64,000 nt of DNA, taken from the NCBI GenBank assembly GCA_019186965.1, contig JABARV010000018.1, positions 62,001 to 126,000 on the forward strand. Reading direction: 5' to 3'. Below are positions 54,748 through 63,350 of the stretch, piece by piece. The stretch is from Turneriella sp. (lineage in GTDB: Bacteria; Spirochaetota; Leptospiria; Turneriellales; Turneriellaceae). Position 1 is the stretch's first letter. Each line of letters opens with the position of its first letter. The notes beneath the pieces were generated by a model, which searched no databases, was not told where the DNA came from, and saw nothing but the letters and a program-made list of their open reading frames with translations. The translations under genes and the position numbers were made by a program.

Positions 54748-57516
54748 ATGAGCGAAACAACAACCGCGAGCACACCTACTTCCGTAAGCGAAGGCGATAC
54801 GCTCGAAGCGCGTATACAAAGCCAATTTAATGAAGAAAAGTGGACGCGGCTTTCGGCAAAAGACGTTAGTATCTCTCGCTTCAAAATACTCGAACAATTG
54901 CTCGATGAAGTTAAAAAACAAAACAAACACGATTTTTTACGTAAAGAAGCGCTCGCACACCTAGCCGAATACGAACCTTCTATTGCAGCACACTACTTTT
55001 TGGGTATGCTTGCACTTGAAAGGAATATCCCCGACGAAATTATCCACCTTAAAACCCTACTCGACCAATTTCAAGAAGCTTCCAAATGGGCGGTTGTAGA
55101 CTACCTTTCCGAAAAAATGCTCGCGGTAACAAGGACACGCACCATTTTACGTGCGCGCGCAAATGCATTAGAAAAACTGGGCAAGCATAAGGAAGCAATT
55201 CCTGTTTTAGAACAGCTTGCGCTTTTAGACAGAAAAAACCCCGATATCGCGCTTAAATATGCTGATGCTATACTGGCGGATGACCTTGAAAAAGGTATCC
55301 AATTTTATAAGCAAGCAGCGGAAGCTTTTGCACGAAACCTACAATTCGAGAAGTTAAAGACAACATGGACCCGCCTCATAGAACTTTTACCGGACGATTT
55401 CAATTTTTACAAAAAGATTGAACGCATCCTTGCAGGGCACCGCCAAAAAGATATTATCGCAGAGCTTTACGTACTTCTTGCAAATTATTTTATAAAAAAA
55501 GAAGACCACGATAAGGTTATGCTCCTAAGTAAAAAAATTCTGGAGTACAACCCCAATTACGCACGGTTTAAAAATGAATTGCTACGCACGTATAGAGAAA
55601 AATACAAATCACATTCACTGCTCGAAGACTTTATCCGCTACTCTGGCCTTCTTGATACGCGAAAAAATTTAAGTTCGTCCATCCTCAATTTTGAAACTAA
55701 CATTGTTTTCGATAAAGGAAATTATGTTTTCCACCGCAGTTGGGGGGTGGGTAAAATTGTCGACTTAACCACGAAAGAAATGGTTATTGATTTTAAAGAT
55801 AAAAAAGCGCATAAAATGGATATCCAAATGGCGCTTAAATCATTAAAACCGCTGCGCGAAGAGCACTTTTGGGTAATGCAATTTGAAAAACCCGAAGAAA
55901 CAAAAAAACTCTTCCAAAGCGATATTACGCAGTTCTTTAAAATTTTACTCCACTCGTTTGGTGGCAAACTTTCCTTAGCAGATATAAAAACAGAACTGAC
56001 TGATAAATACGTTCCGCTTACACAGTGGTCAAAATGGTGGAGTAAAGTGCGTCCCGAACTTATGAAAGACGACCTTATCGACATTTCACCGCAACGCAAA
56101 GACACAATCGAATTGCACGATACGCCTGTTTCAAAAGCCGAAGTTGTGATGGAAAAATTCCAAGCGGCGCACGGGTTTGAAGATCGCGTACAGGCATTTG
56201 TCGATGCGTTAAAGCTACCTTCGGAAAACTTTGAAGCGATTGAATTTATTGCACCACACTTTAGGGAAACTCTAAAAAGCTTGGATGCCAACACGCGCCT
56301 CAAAAGCCTTTTTCTTCTTGAGCTTGCAGCAGAAGCTTTAGCCGACGACGAACCGCTTTTTTCAAAAGAGCAACAGGCCGAAGTGATTGCTGCGTTCCAA
56401 AAAATGAATGCACACGAAGTTACCGAATTTATTTCAGAGATGAAACAATCCGAGTTAAAACGCCATGCGCTTAAATTTACAAAACGCCACCATGACAATT
56501 GGCGCAAAATTTATAGCGAACTCCTTTTTGAAACTCCTGTAAAGCTACACAAAGCAATTTTGTCAGAACTTACCGCAGCAGGCGCCACCGCAGAAATTGC
56601 AGACTTTGTAAGCCGCATTAGAAAAGACGCTAAGGATAACGCTGAAGTATTTTTGTGGATGGTTAAATCTATCCTATCGGGAAGCGTTGAACTTCCTTCC
56701 GAACAAACACAGGAAAGCCTTTTAAGCCTTTTCCGTATTCTTAAATCGCTTCCAAAAATTGAACAAAAAGGTTCTAAGCTTAAAAATACCGCTCGCGATA
56801 TTTTCTTTGGAAACGCTAAACAAGAATTTTTTGATACAATAGAAAAACAGGCAAAAGAAAACGTCCGCCGTTTTGCCGCGCTTCTTAAAGATGTTCCCTT
56901 TTTTAACGACGCCGAAAAAACACAGATTATCTCCCAATTAAGAGAAATCAACCCTACTGTATTTGAAGCGCAAGGCGAAGAATTTGAAGCAGCGCTCGAA
57001 AGCGAATCTCTCGCAAGCCGTTTAGAAAAATCGGGGGCAACGGTCGCGAGCGCTACGGCAATTGAAACAATGAAAGCGCGTCTCGATCAGCTCATTAACG
57101 TCGATATTCCAAAAAACTCCGAAGAAATCGGCGTAGCGCAAGAAAAGGGTGACTTACGCGAAAACGCGGAATACAAAGCCGCGCTCGAAAACCAAAGTAT
57201 TTTGCAAGCAGAAGCAAAACAGCTTGAAGCCGACATTAAAACAGTACAAATTTTGGCTATCGACGATATTGATACAAAAACTGTCGCCATTGGAACACGC
57301 GTAAAACTACGCGATAGCACAAGCGGCGACATCTTTATCTATTCGATACTCGACCAGTGGGATGCTGACGTCGACAAGGGGATTATCTCGTACAAATCTC
57401 CTTTGGGACAGGCCTTGATGGGTGCACGTAAAGGGGCGCAAACCTCGTTTAACAACCAAAAGCTCGAAATCATTGGTATCGAAAAAGCAATTGACACAAC
57501 AGGCCATTTGATTTAG
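54748..57516 (+). CDS. greA: Long-form transcription elongation factor GreA
   Basis: A 922-residue protein; the ordinary GreA unit (about 158 residues) occupies only the C-terminus from about residue 765 (KARLDQLINVDIPKNSEEIGVAQEKGDLRENAEYKAALENQ, with acidic-tip residues, then the FKBP-like SGDIFIYSILDQWDADVDKGIISYKSPLGQALMG). GreA reactivates backtracked RNA polymerase by stimulating transcript cleavage. The first ~760 residues are helical, with TPR-like early repeats (AIPVLEQLALLDRKNPDIALKYADAIL) and a CarD-like strand segment (KGNYVFHRSWGVGKIVDLTTKEMVIDFKDKKAHKM). This long form is known in spirochaetes. The ATG at 54748 has AAAGGAG 7 nt upstream. Confidence 0.95.
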   Translation: MSETTTASTPTSVSEGDTLEARIQSQFNEEKWTRLSAKDVSISRFKILEQLLDEVKKQNKHDFLRKEALAHLAEYEPSIAAHYFLGMLALERNIPDEIIHLKTLLDQFQEASKWAVVDYLSEKMLAVTRTRTILRARANALEKLGKHKEAIPVLEQLALLDRKNPDIALKYADAILADDLEKGIQFYKQAAEAFARNLQFEKLKTTWTRLIELLPDDFNFYKKIERILAGHRQKDIIAELYVLLANYFIKKEDHDKVMLLSKKILEYNPNYARFKNELLRTYREKYKSHSLLEDFIRYSGLLDTRKNLSSSILNFETNIVFDKGNYVFHRSWGVGKIVDLTTKEMVIDFKDKKAHKMDIQMALKSLKPLREEHFWVMQFEKPEETKKLFQSDITQFFKILLHSFGGKLSLADIKTELTDKYVPLTQWSKWWSKVRPELMKDDLIDISPQRKDTIELHDTPVSKAEVVMEKFQAAHGFEDRVQAFVDALKLPSENFEAIEFIAPHFRETLKSLDANTRLKSLFLLELAAEALADDEPLFSKEQQAEVIAAFQKMNAHEVTEFISEMKQSELKRHALKFTKRHHDNWRKIYSELLFETPVKLHKAILSELTAAGATAEIADFVSRIRKDAKDNAEVFLWMVKSILSGSVELPSEQTQESLLSLFRILKSLPKIEQKGSKLKNTARDIFFGNAKQEFFDTIEKQAKENVRRFAALLKDVPFFNDAEKTQIISQLREINPTVFEAQGEEFEAALESESLASRLEKSGATVASATAIETMKARLDQLINVDIPKNSEEIGVAQEKGDLRENAEYKAALENQSILQAEAKQLEADIKTVQILAIDDIDTKTVAIGTRVKLRDSTSGDIFIYSILDQWDADVDKGIISYKSPLGQALMGARKGAQTSFNNQKLEIIGIEKAIDTTGHLI

Positions 57517-57524
57517 AAAACGCT

Positions 57525-58319
57525 ATGGTTTCTACGCGGCGCACCTTTTTATTTTTTATAGTCGCGTTTGCTTCGTTTAGTGTAGATACCTTTGCGCAAG
57601 GGAAAGCAGGGGTTGGCGGCACCGCTTTTGAGATCATGGATAATGTATCGCAACAGCTACAGTACCTCGACGGGCACTACCGCCTACAAATGACCATTAC
57701 AACTAAAGAAGGCAAGTCGGTCGTTTACAAAACTAATTTGTACCAAAAGCAAAACGCCAGTTATTTTGTGTTCAATTCCATGACACGCGGAACAGAGCTT
57801 AAACTACTTTATAACGACCAAGGGCAAAATATTTATGCGTATACTGTGCACGACAAACGGCTCTACCACAAAAAATACTTAGACCGCTTCGAGAATATTT
57901 TAGGTTCTGGTTTCGCGTATGTCGACATTGGTAATGCTTCTTTTATCGATAACTACCAGCAAAAAATTACTGGAAAAGAAAAAAATACGGAAGGCGAATT
58001 TACTGTTGTCGAAAACCTACCTTTAGATAAAGGAAACTATGGCAAGCTTTTCGTTTTAGTCGATCCTAAAAAACAAAACCGCCCCGTACGCATCGATTAC
58101 TACGACCCTGCGATGGTACTTATGAAAACCCTAACGTTTAAGTACGGTACCCTACCCGTTCGTGAAACTAAAACAGGAATAAACCAAGTTGAATACCCCA
58201 TCCGTTGGGACATGGCCGACATGAGCCGAGGTACTGTAAGTACACTCGAATTTTTTTCGGTAGATAGAACTGTACGGCTTGATGCATCGCTCTTTAAAAG
58301 AGAAAACATTGAGAAATAA
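57525..58319 (+). CDS. LolA-like outer-membrane lipoprotein-sorting family protein
   Basis: A 264-residue exported protein (signal TFLFFIVAFASFSVDTFAQ). The half-barrel pattern is clear: GHYRLQMTITTKEGKSVVYKTNLYQKQNASYFVF, then GTELKLLYNDQGQNIYAYTVHDKRLYHKK, then YGKLFVLVDPKKQNRPVRIDYYD and TLTFKYGT. This matches the LolA/LppX-fold group of periplasmic carriers for lipids and lipoproteins (the DUF4292/LolA-like branch). It may carry lipoproteins, of which this region encodes many. It lies 8 bp after greA and 7 bp before rsmE. Confidence 0.82.
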   Translation: MVSTRRTFLFFIVAFASFSVDTFAQGKAGVGGTAFEIMDNVSQQLQYLDGHYRLQMTITTKEGKSVVYKTNLYQKQNASYFVFNSMTRGTELKLLYNDQGQNIYAYTVHDKRLYHKKYLDRFENILGSGFAYVDIGNASFIDNYQQKITGKEKNTEGEFTVVENLPLDKGNYGKLFVLVDPKKQNRPVRIDYYDPAMVLMKTLTFKYGTLPVRETKTGINQVEYPIRWDMADMSRGTVSTLEFFSVDRTVRLDASLFKRENIEK

Positions 58320-58326
58320 TTAACGC

Positions 58327-59055
58327 GTGGATAACCCAAAGTCTTCTTTACGCACGCTACAAAAAAAGCATAACTTTGTTTTACTCACCCAACACGAGTT
58401 CGATAGATTCATTTTAAAAAAAAACATCCGCATACCCCAAAGGCACCACGAGCACTTCCAAAAAATACTTAGGCGTAGTAGTCCATGGAGCGCACTTATA
58501 GGAGATGGCAAAGGCTCCCTCATTGAAGCGGATGCAAAAGAGGGATTCTTCTCTACACATGAAATTTCTATTATAAAAATGAATCCTCCCGCTTTTGCAG
58601 TAGACCTTGTACAAGCATGGGTTAAACCCAAAGCGCTTGCATTTATTGTGCAAAAGGCCGCAGAGCTTGGCGTACGGTCTATAACTCTTTTTCCTTCGGC
58701 GCTTTCGATGCGCGAAAAAGAAAATACAAGGCGTTTAGACGCCATTATCGAAAACGCGTGTATGCAATCGTACAATCTTTTTAAGCCGCAACTATCTTTT
58801 TTAGAAGACATTTCCCAAATAAAAGGTAGTCCCCACGATACTTTTTTTGGCGACCTTTCAGCAAATTTATTTTTTTCTCAAATAAAAAAGAACGAGAGTA
58901 AATCCGCCGTGTTTATAAATGGCCCCGAAGGTGGCTTCACCGACGAAGAAATCCAAATTTTGCGCACGAAGGCAACGGGAGTTCTATTATCCGAAAATGT
59001 TTTGCGTAGCGACTCGGCCGCAATTATTGCCTTAGGGTATCTAAAGACGCTATGA
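58327..59055 (+). CDS. rsmE: 16S rRNA (uracil(1498)-N3)-methyltransferase
   Basis: A 242-residue SPOUT-class (trefoil-knot) methyltransferase, starting at GTG. Family motifs: N-terminal PUA-like QHEFDRFILKK and RIPQRHHEHFQKILRR with GDGKGSLIEA; the conserved KPKALAFIVQKAAELGVRSITLFPSALSMRE, with ENACMQSYNLFKPQLSFL; then the SAM knot INGPEGGFTDEEIQ and LSENVLRSDSAAIIALGYL. It methylates U1498 in the 30S decoding site. Its TGA overlaps the thiS ATG by ATGA. Confidence 0.94.
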   Translation: MDNPKSSLRTLQKKHNFVLLTQHEFDRFILKKNIRIPQRHHEHFQKILRRSSPWSALIGDGKGSLIEADAKEGFFSTHEISIIKMNPPAFAVDLVQAWVKPKALAFIVQKAAELGVRSITLFPSALSMREKENTRRLDAIIENACMQSYNLFKPQLSFLEDISQIKGSPHDTFFGDLSANLFFSQIKKNESKSAVFINGPEGGFTDEEIQILRTKATGVLLSENVLRSDSAAIIALGYLKTL

Positions 59056-59255
59056 TTGTAAACGGAGAAAAATTTAATTTATCGTCTATCGAACAGCCTT
59101 ATGTGCTCGATAAGCTCATTCTCCATTTTGCGCTTTCGCCACAACGTGTCGCGATTGAACTTAACGGCGAACTTATCCAAAGAAGCGCGTACAGCAAAAC
59201 TTCTATTGGCGAGAACGACACTGTTGAAATAATCCATTACGTGGGGGGCGGATGA
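59052..59255 (+). CDS. thiS: Ubiquitin-like sulfur carrier protein ThiS
   Basis: A 67-residue beta-grasp protein ending in VGGG; the terminal Gly-Gly is the adenylation/thiocarboxylate site. MIVNGEKFNLS and VAIELNGELIQRSAYSKTSIGENDTVEIIHYVGGG match ThiS (MoaD is an alternative, but the NGE start and length fit ThiS better). It supplies sulfur for the thiazole of thiamine. No other thi gene lies in this window. Both ends overlap neighbours (ATGA). Confidence 0.85.
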   Translation: MIVNGEKFNLSSIEQPYVLDKLILHFALSPQRVAIELNGELIQRSAYSKTSIGENDTVEIIHYVGGG

Positions 59256-59803
59256 ACTTCTTTAACGCGCTCTTCGAGCAATCGGGATTACTTCTTGTAA
59301 CCATTCCAAGTGCACTTGTTATTTTGGTAAGCCGCACTTGGTTTGCCGCAAAAATGGCGGGCGACAAAGAAGTACGGCCTTTCACAGAGTTTTCATTGCC
59401 GTCTTTTATTTGCCTTACTTTAACAGGTGCCGCGCCTGGGGGAGTTATCCGAGACAAACCCCTTCCCTTGCTACGCTTTGCGTATGCACAGCTTTGGTTA
59501 ATTATACTTCTTGCGGTAGGAATCATCTACACTCTACTTAAAGCGCCCGCTCCCGATACATATTCTGCGCGTTTTGTAACCGTTTTTATCTCTGAGTCGT
59601 GGGCCATGTTCGTGCTTAACTTTATTCCGTTTCCTCCTTTTGACGCCGCTGCGGGGTATTTTTCTCAATACACCCAATGGAAAATGTTTTCGGTGCTAAA
59701 CTCCACGCTTACGTTTGTAGTCCTTTTTATTTTAACCTTTAATTTTTGGCGGCTCGATTTTTTCACAGGAGGATTTTTACTCAAATGGCTGAATCTCGCG
59801 TAG
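59252..59803 (+). CDS. Membrane protein, probable degenerate M50 (site-2-protease-like) homologue
   Basis: A 183-residue protein with about four or five membrane segments (LLLVTIPSALVILVSRTWFAA; LWLIILLAVGIIYTLL; SWAMFVLNFIPFPPFDAAAGYF; TLTFVVLFILTFNFW). LNFIPFPPFDAA near residues 121-132 copies the NxxPxPPxDG helix of M50 metalloproteases, but there is no HExxH, and the final Gly is Ala, so catalysis is unlikely. The sequence GAAPGGVIRDKPLP may be a loop. It overlaps thiS at its start and the trpS gene at its end. Confidence 0.6.
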   Translation: MNFFNALFEQSGLLLVTIPSALVILVSRTWFAAKMAGDKEVRPFTEFSLPSFICLTLTGAAPGGVIRDKPLPLLRFAYAQLWLIILLAVGIIYTLLKAPAPDTYSARFVTVFISESWAMFVLNFIPFPPFDAAAGYFSQYTQWKMFSVLNSTLTFVVLFILTFNFWRLDFFTGGFLLKWLNLA

Positions 59804-60837
59804 CAGGTAGTGTCCAAACAGAAGACGAAAAAAAAATTCGTCGCATCCTTAGCGGAATGCAAGCCACGGGAGAACTCCACATTGGGCATTATTTGGGAGT
59901 GCTTACCAATTTTGCGAAACTCCAAAACGAGGCTGAGTGTTTTTTTATGGTCGCAAACCTACACTCGCTTACGACATTTTATCCAAACTACCACGACGCA
60001 CACCGTTTTATTGCGCCGATGATTTCCGATTGGCTCGCTGCGGGAATATCTCCCGAGAAGGCGACAATTTTTGTCCAGTCGGATGTCTCAGAACACGCGG
60101 AGCTCTCTCAGCTATTTGCTATGTTCACTCCGCTTTCATGGCTCGAGAGAAATCCAACGTATAAAGACAAGCAAGCAAATACCGACAAAGATATCGAAAC
60201 ACTCGGATTTTTGGGATACCCCGTTTTGCAAGCAGCGGACATTACCCTCTACGACGCAACGCACGTTCCCATCGGCGAAGACCAATTGCCCCACTTAGAG
60301 CTAACCCGCGAAATCGCACGGCGTTTCAACCACTACTATCCCTTGGATGGAAAAAATGTCCTAACAATTCCACAGGCAATTCTGTCGTCGTACCCAAAAG
60401 TCGTAGGGCTCGATGGGCGTAAGATGAGTAAAAGCTACAACAACTCTATTTTACTTAACGACGATACCCCCACGCTTACCAAAAAAATGATGAGTATGAA
60501 AACCGACACTGCGCGTGTACACCGCACCGATCCGGGAAATCCAGACAACTGCCCTGTCTTCAGCTACTACGATTTTTTTGCTCCTGACTTAAAAGCAGAG
60601 GTCGATGTGGGATGTAGAAACGCTACGCTGGGTTGCGTCGATTGTAAAAAACAAATTATTACGCGCATGGATAAAACCCTTGTGCCTTTTCGCGAAAAAC
60701 GTAAAGAATTAGCAAACGACAAAAACAAAATTAACGAAATTTTATCTAGTGGCGCAAAAAAGGCGCAGAAAGTCGCACAAACTACAATACAGCGCGTCAA
60801 AGATGCGCTCGGTATGTTTTCTGATTACAAACTTTAA
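59785..60837 (+). CDS. trpS: Tryptophanyl-tRNA synthetase
   Basis: A 350-residue class I synthetase charging tRNA-Trp. GMQATGELHIGHYLG (HIGH at residues 32-35), GYPVLQAADITLYDATHVPIGEDQLPHLELTREIARRFN, and GLDGRKMSKSYNN (KMSKS at residues 213-217) are all present, with C-terminal GCVDCKK. The ATG at 59785 has AGGAGGA 11-12 nt upstream inside the previous gene, and a longer ORF start at 59746 would read that gene out of frame. TAATGG couples it to scpA. Confidence 0.96.
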   Translation: MAESRVAGSVQTEDEKKIRRILSGMQATGELHIGHYLGVLTNFAKLQNEAECFFMVANLHSLTTFYPNYHDAHRFIAPMISDWLAAGISPEKATIFVQSDVSEHAELSQLFAMFTPLSWLERNPTYKDKQANTDKDIETLGFLGYPVLQAADITLYDATHVPIGEDQLPHLELTREIARRFNHYYPLDGKNVLTIPQAILSSYPKVVGLDGRKMSKSYNNSILLNDDTPTLTKKMMSMKTDTARVHRTDPGNPDNCPVFSYYDFFAPDLKAEVDVGCRNATLGCVDCKKQIITRMDKTLVPFREKRKELANDKNKINEILSSGAKKAQKVAQTTIQRVKDALGMFSDYKL

Positions 60838-61691
60838 TGGCAAGCCACGTTTCTACAGAAAATTTATCTTTGGCTCAAGGCGATTTATTTGCCTTTGAAG
60901 TAGCGTTTGAAACGCGCACAGGCGCAAGCGAAAAAGGTCCGCTTGCCGCACTTTGGCGGCTTATAGAAAGTTACGAAGTCGATATTTTTAGCGTCTCTCT
61001 TTCGCGTATCACAGCAGATTTTTTATCGTACATGAATAGCTCAGACATCTCTCTAGATGAACAAGCAGAATTTACGCAAATGGCCGCACGGCTTATATAC
61101 TACAAATCGCGGCAACTGCTTCCCAACGCAGCGGTGAGCGAGGACACCACGCCAGATACACTCCCCTACGAACTCGTAGAAATTCTTTTAGAGTATAAAA
61201 AAATGCAACAAGCCGCTCAACAAATGCGTATTCTCGAAGAAAAAAGCCAGCTACGCTTTACCCGCGACGCACAGTGGAAGCATTTTGAAAAAGATTTAGA
61301 CTTTCTGCAAGTAGATCTTTTATCTTTTTTAAAATCGTTTCGCGACTTTTTAGACCGTGAAGAAAAATCACGGCCGATGCAAATCGCCGATGAACATATT
61401 AGCGTTGAAGAAATGATTCCATATATGGCGTCGCGCATGATGGGCGAAAACGAAGCGTCGTTTTTTCGCTCTGTTACCGGTTTTAGTATTCCACGGATTG
61501 TCGCTTGCTTCTTGGCGCTTCTCGAAATGGCGAAACAGCGCATTGTAACGCTGCGCCAAGATACATGGTTGGGGGACATCCACTTTGCTCCTTTATCCGA
61601 TGGCGCACAACTCCATCTCGAGTTTGACGCCGCGTTGAAATATGGCGAAGCGAGCGTATCGCAAGATACGCAAACTGAAGATAAAAAATAA
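60837..61691 (+). CDS. scpA: Segregation and condensation protein A (kleisin)
   Basis: A 284-residue kleisin bridging the two SMC heads with ScpB in chromosome condensation. N-terminal GPLAALWRLIESYEVDIFSVSLSRITADFLSYM with EFTQMAARLIYYKSRQLLP and the central YELVEILLEYKKMQQAAQQMRILEE match the family, and the C-terminal winged helix (ACFLALLEMAKQRIVTLRQD) is intact. Its start overlaps the trpS stop. ScpB begins one base after its stop. Confidence 0.93.
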   Translation: MASHVSTENLSLAQGDLFAFEVAFETRTGASEKGPLAALWRLIESYEVDIFSVSLSRITADFLSYMNSSDISLDEQAEFTQMAARLIYYKSRQLLPNAAVSEDTTPDTLPYELVEILLEYKKMQQAAQQMRILEEKSQLRFTRDAQWKHFEKDLDFLQVDLLSFLKSFRDFLDREEKSRPMQIADEHISVEEMIPYMASRMMGENEASFFRSVTGFSIPRIVACFLALLEMAKQRIVTLRQDTWLGDIHFAPLSDGAQLHLEFDAALKYGEASVSQDTQTEDKK

Positions 61692-61692
61692 A

Positions 61693-62232
61693 ATGAGCGA
61701 CACACAATACTTAAAAGCAGCTATCGAAGGCCTTATTTTTTTATCGGGGCATGGGCTTACCTTGGCCGAAATTAGCTCTGGACTCTCGGAAAATACAGAA
61801 CAGGTAAAAATCGCTTTGGATTCGCTCATCGACGAATACGCGGAACGCGAATCGGGAATTGCAATCCAAGAAATTTCTGGCAAATACCAATTTACAACAG
61901 AACCTCACATTTACCCAGCAATCCAAAATTTTTTACGGCAAAAGAAAAAAGAGACTTTGAGTAAATCCGCCTTGGAAACTCTCGCGATTATTACGTATAA
62001 GCAACCAATAACACTTCCCGAAATTGAAGAAATCCGTAGTGTCGCTTCACGCACGCAGCTCTTGACGCTACAACAAAAAAAATTGGTTAAGGCGGTCGGC
62101 CAAAAAGAGACTGTCGGTAAACCTACAATGTACGGTACGACAAAAGATTTTTTACGCTACTTTGGGTTAAATACTCTCGACGAATTACCCGCCCCACAGG
62201 ACGTAAAAGAACTTAATTTTGACGACTTGTAA
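61693..62232 (+). CDS. scpB: Segregation and condensation protein B
   Basis: A 179-residue two-winged-helix protein forming the other non-SMC condensin subunit. QYLKAAIEGLIFLSGHGLTLAEISSGL, GIAIQEISGKYQFTTEPHIYPAIQNFL and LSKSALETLAIITYKQPITLPEIEEIRSVAS, with GKPTMYGTTKDFLRYFGLNTLDELP, are typical. ATG at 61693 is right after the scpA stop; upstream in-frame codons lie inside scpA in another reading frame. pheA follows after 18 bp. Confidence 0.94.
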   Translation: MSDTQYLKAAIEGLIFLSGHGLTLAEISSGLSENTEQVKIALDSLIDEYAERESGIAIQEISGKYQFTTEPHIYPAIQNFLRQKKKETLSKSALETLAIITYKQPITLPEIEEIRSVASRTQLLTLQQKKLVKAVGQKETVGKPTMYGTTKDFLRYFGLNTLDELPAPQDVKELNFDDL

Positions 62233-62250
62233 AAACAAGGAATATGCGAA

Positions 62251-63336
62251 ATGAAAAAATGGCGTGACCAAATTGATAACATCGACGCCGAAATTATCCG
62301 CCTAATTGGCGAGAGAGCAAATTGCGCGATTGAAATCGCGAAAGCAAAAGCGCAAGAGGGCGCTCCTCTTTTCCAACCCGATCGTGAACAAGAAGTGTAC
62401 GCAAAAATTGCGCGGTTAAACGCAGGGGTTTTAAGCGACGAATCGATCAAAAATATTTACCGCGAAATTATGGGCGCGACGTTGAAGCTCGAAGGCTCTA
62501 TTGACGTAGGTTATTTTGGCGCAGAAGGTTCCTTTACACACCAAGCGGCCATCTATAAGTTTGGGCATAGCCTTCCCCTTTATGCATTCCGTACAATCGA
62601 CGAAGTGTTCCAAAATGTCCAAACACAAAAAATAAAATATGGTATCGTTCCTATAGAAAACTCTACAGAGGGCATGGTTAAAGCAACCCTCGATGCGTTA
62701 AGAAAATACGACTTACACATCTACTCCGATAGTGTTATGCAAATAAAACAGAGTCTTTTAAGTACAGCGAAAGATGTATCGCAAATAAAAAAAATTTTTA
62801 CACACCCACAAGCATACGCCCAAGCGCAAAATTATATAAGCAAAAATTTACACCATGCAGAATGGGTAGAAACTGCGTCGACATCGGAAGCTGCAAAACG
62901 CGTCTCTAAAGAAAAAAATCCCGAACATGCAGCAATTGCGTCTAAAACAGCAGGAGAAATTTATGCGCTTCCCATACTCGTTCAAGACATAACTGACTAC
63001 GAACGTAATTTTACTCGCTTCGTCGTCGTTGGGCACGACAAAGCGAAACGGGGAAAAGAAAACCGCACGATGGTTTCATTCAATTTACCACACAGCACGG
63101 GGTCTCTCTATAACGCGCTGCGCCCACTTTACGAAGAAAAAATCAACATGCGGGCAATTGAATCACGCCCCGACAAACTGCAAGCATGGAACTATACTTT
63201 TTTTCTCGATATCGAAGGGCATATAGAAGACGAACCGATTAAACGCGCATTTGAAAAAATGCAACCACTTACAGCAGGGTTCCGTATTTTGGGTTCATAC
63301 CCTGTCGAAGAAACAAACCGCCCGTATTTTTCGTAA
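62251..63336 (+). CDS. pheA: Bifunctional chorismate mutase/prephenate dehydratase (P-protein)
   Basis: A 361-residue enzyme making phenylpyruvate from chorismate. The N-terminal AroQ-type mutase domain (residues 1-88: MKKWRDQIDNIDAEIIRLIGERANCAIEIAKAK...FQPDREQEV) is followed by prephenate dehydratase (VGYFGAEGSFTHQAA; YGIVPIENSTEGMVKATLDAL; THPQAYAQAQNYI; DITDYERNFTRFVVVG). The C-terminal ACT domain (GSLYNALRPLYEEKINMRAIESRPDKLQAWNYTFFLDIEGH) should bind Phe for feedback inhibition, and the ESRP motif is present. AAGGAA precedes the ATG. Confidence 0.96.
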   Translation: MKKWRDQIDNIDAEIIRLIGERANCAIEIAKAKAQEGAPLFQPDREQEVYAKIARLNAGVLSDESIKNIYREIMGATLKLEGSIDVGYFGAEGSFTHQAAIYKFGHSLPLYAFRTIDEVFQNVQTQKIKYGIVPIENSTEGMVKATLDALRKYDLHIYSDSVMQIKQSLLSTAKDVSQIKKIFTHPQAYAQAQNYISKNLHHAEWVETASTSEAAKRVSKEKNPEHAAIASKTAGEIYALPILVQDITDYERNFTRFVVVGHDKAKRGKENRTMVSFNLPHSTGSLYNALRPLYEEKINMRAIESRPDKLQAWNYTFFLDIEGHIEDEPIKRAFEKMQPLTAGFRILGSYPVEETNRPYFS

Positions 63337-63350
63337 AGCGTATATCGGGA

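Noticed and set aside
55722-56507. 261-codon antisense ORF inside greA
   Set aside because: Ser/Cys-rich shadow of the coding strand with no motif or start signal.
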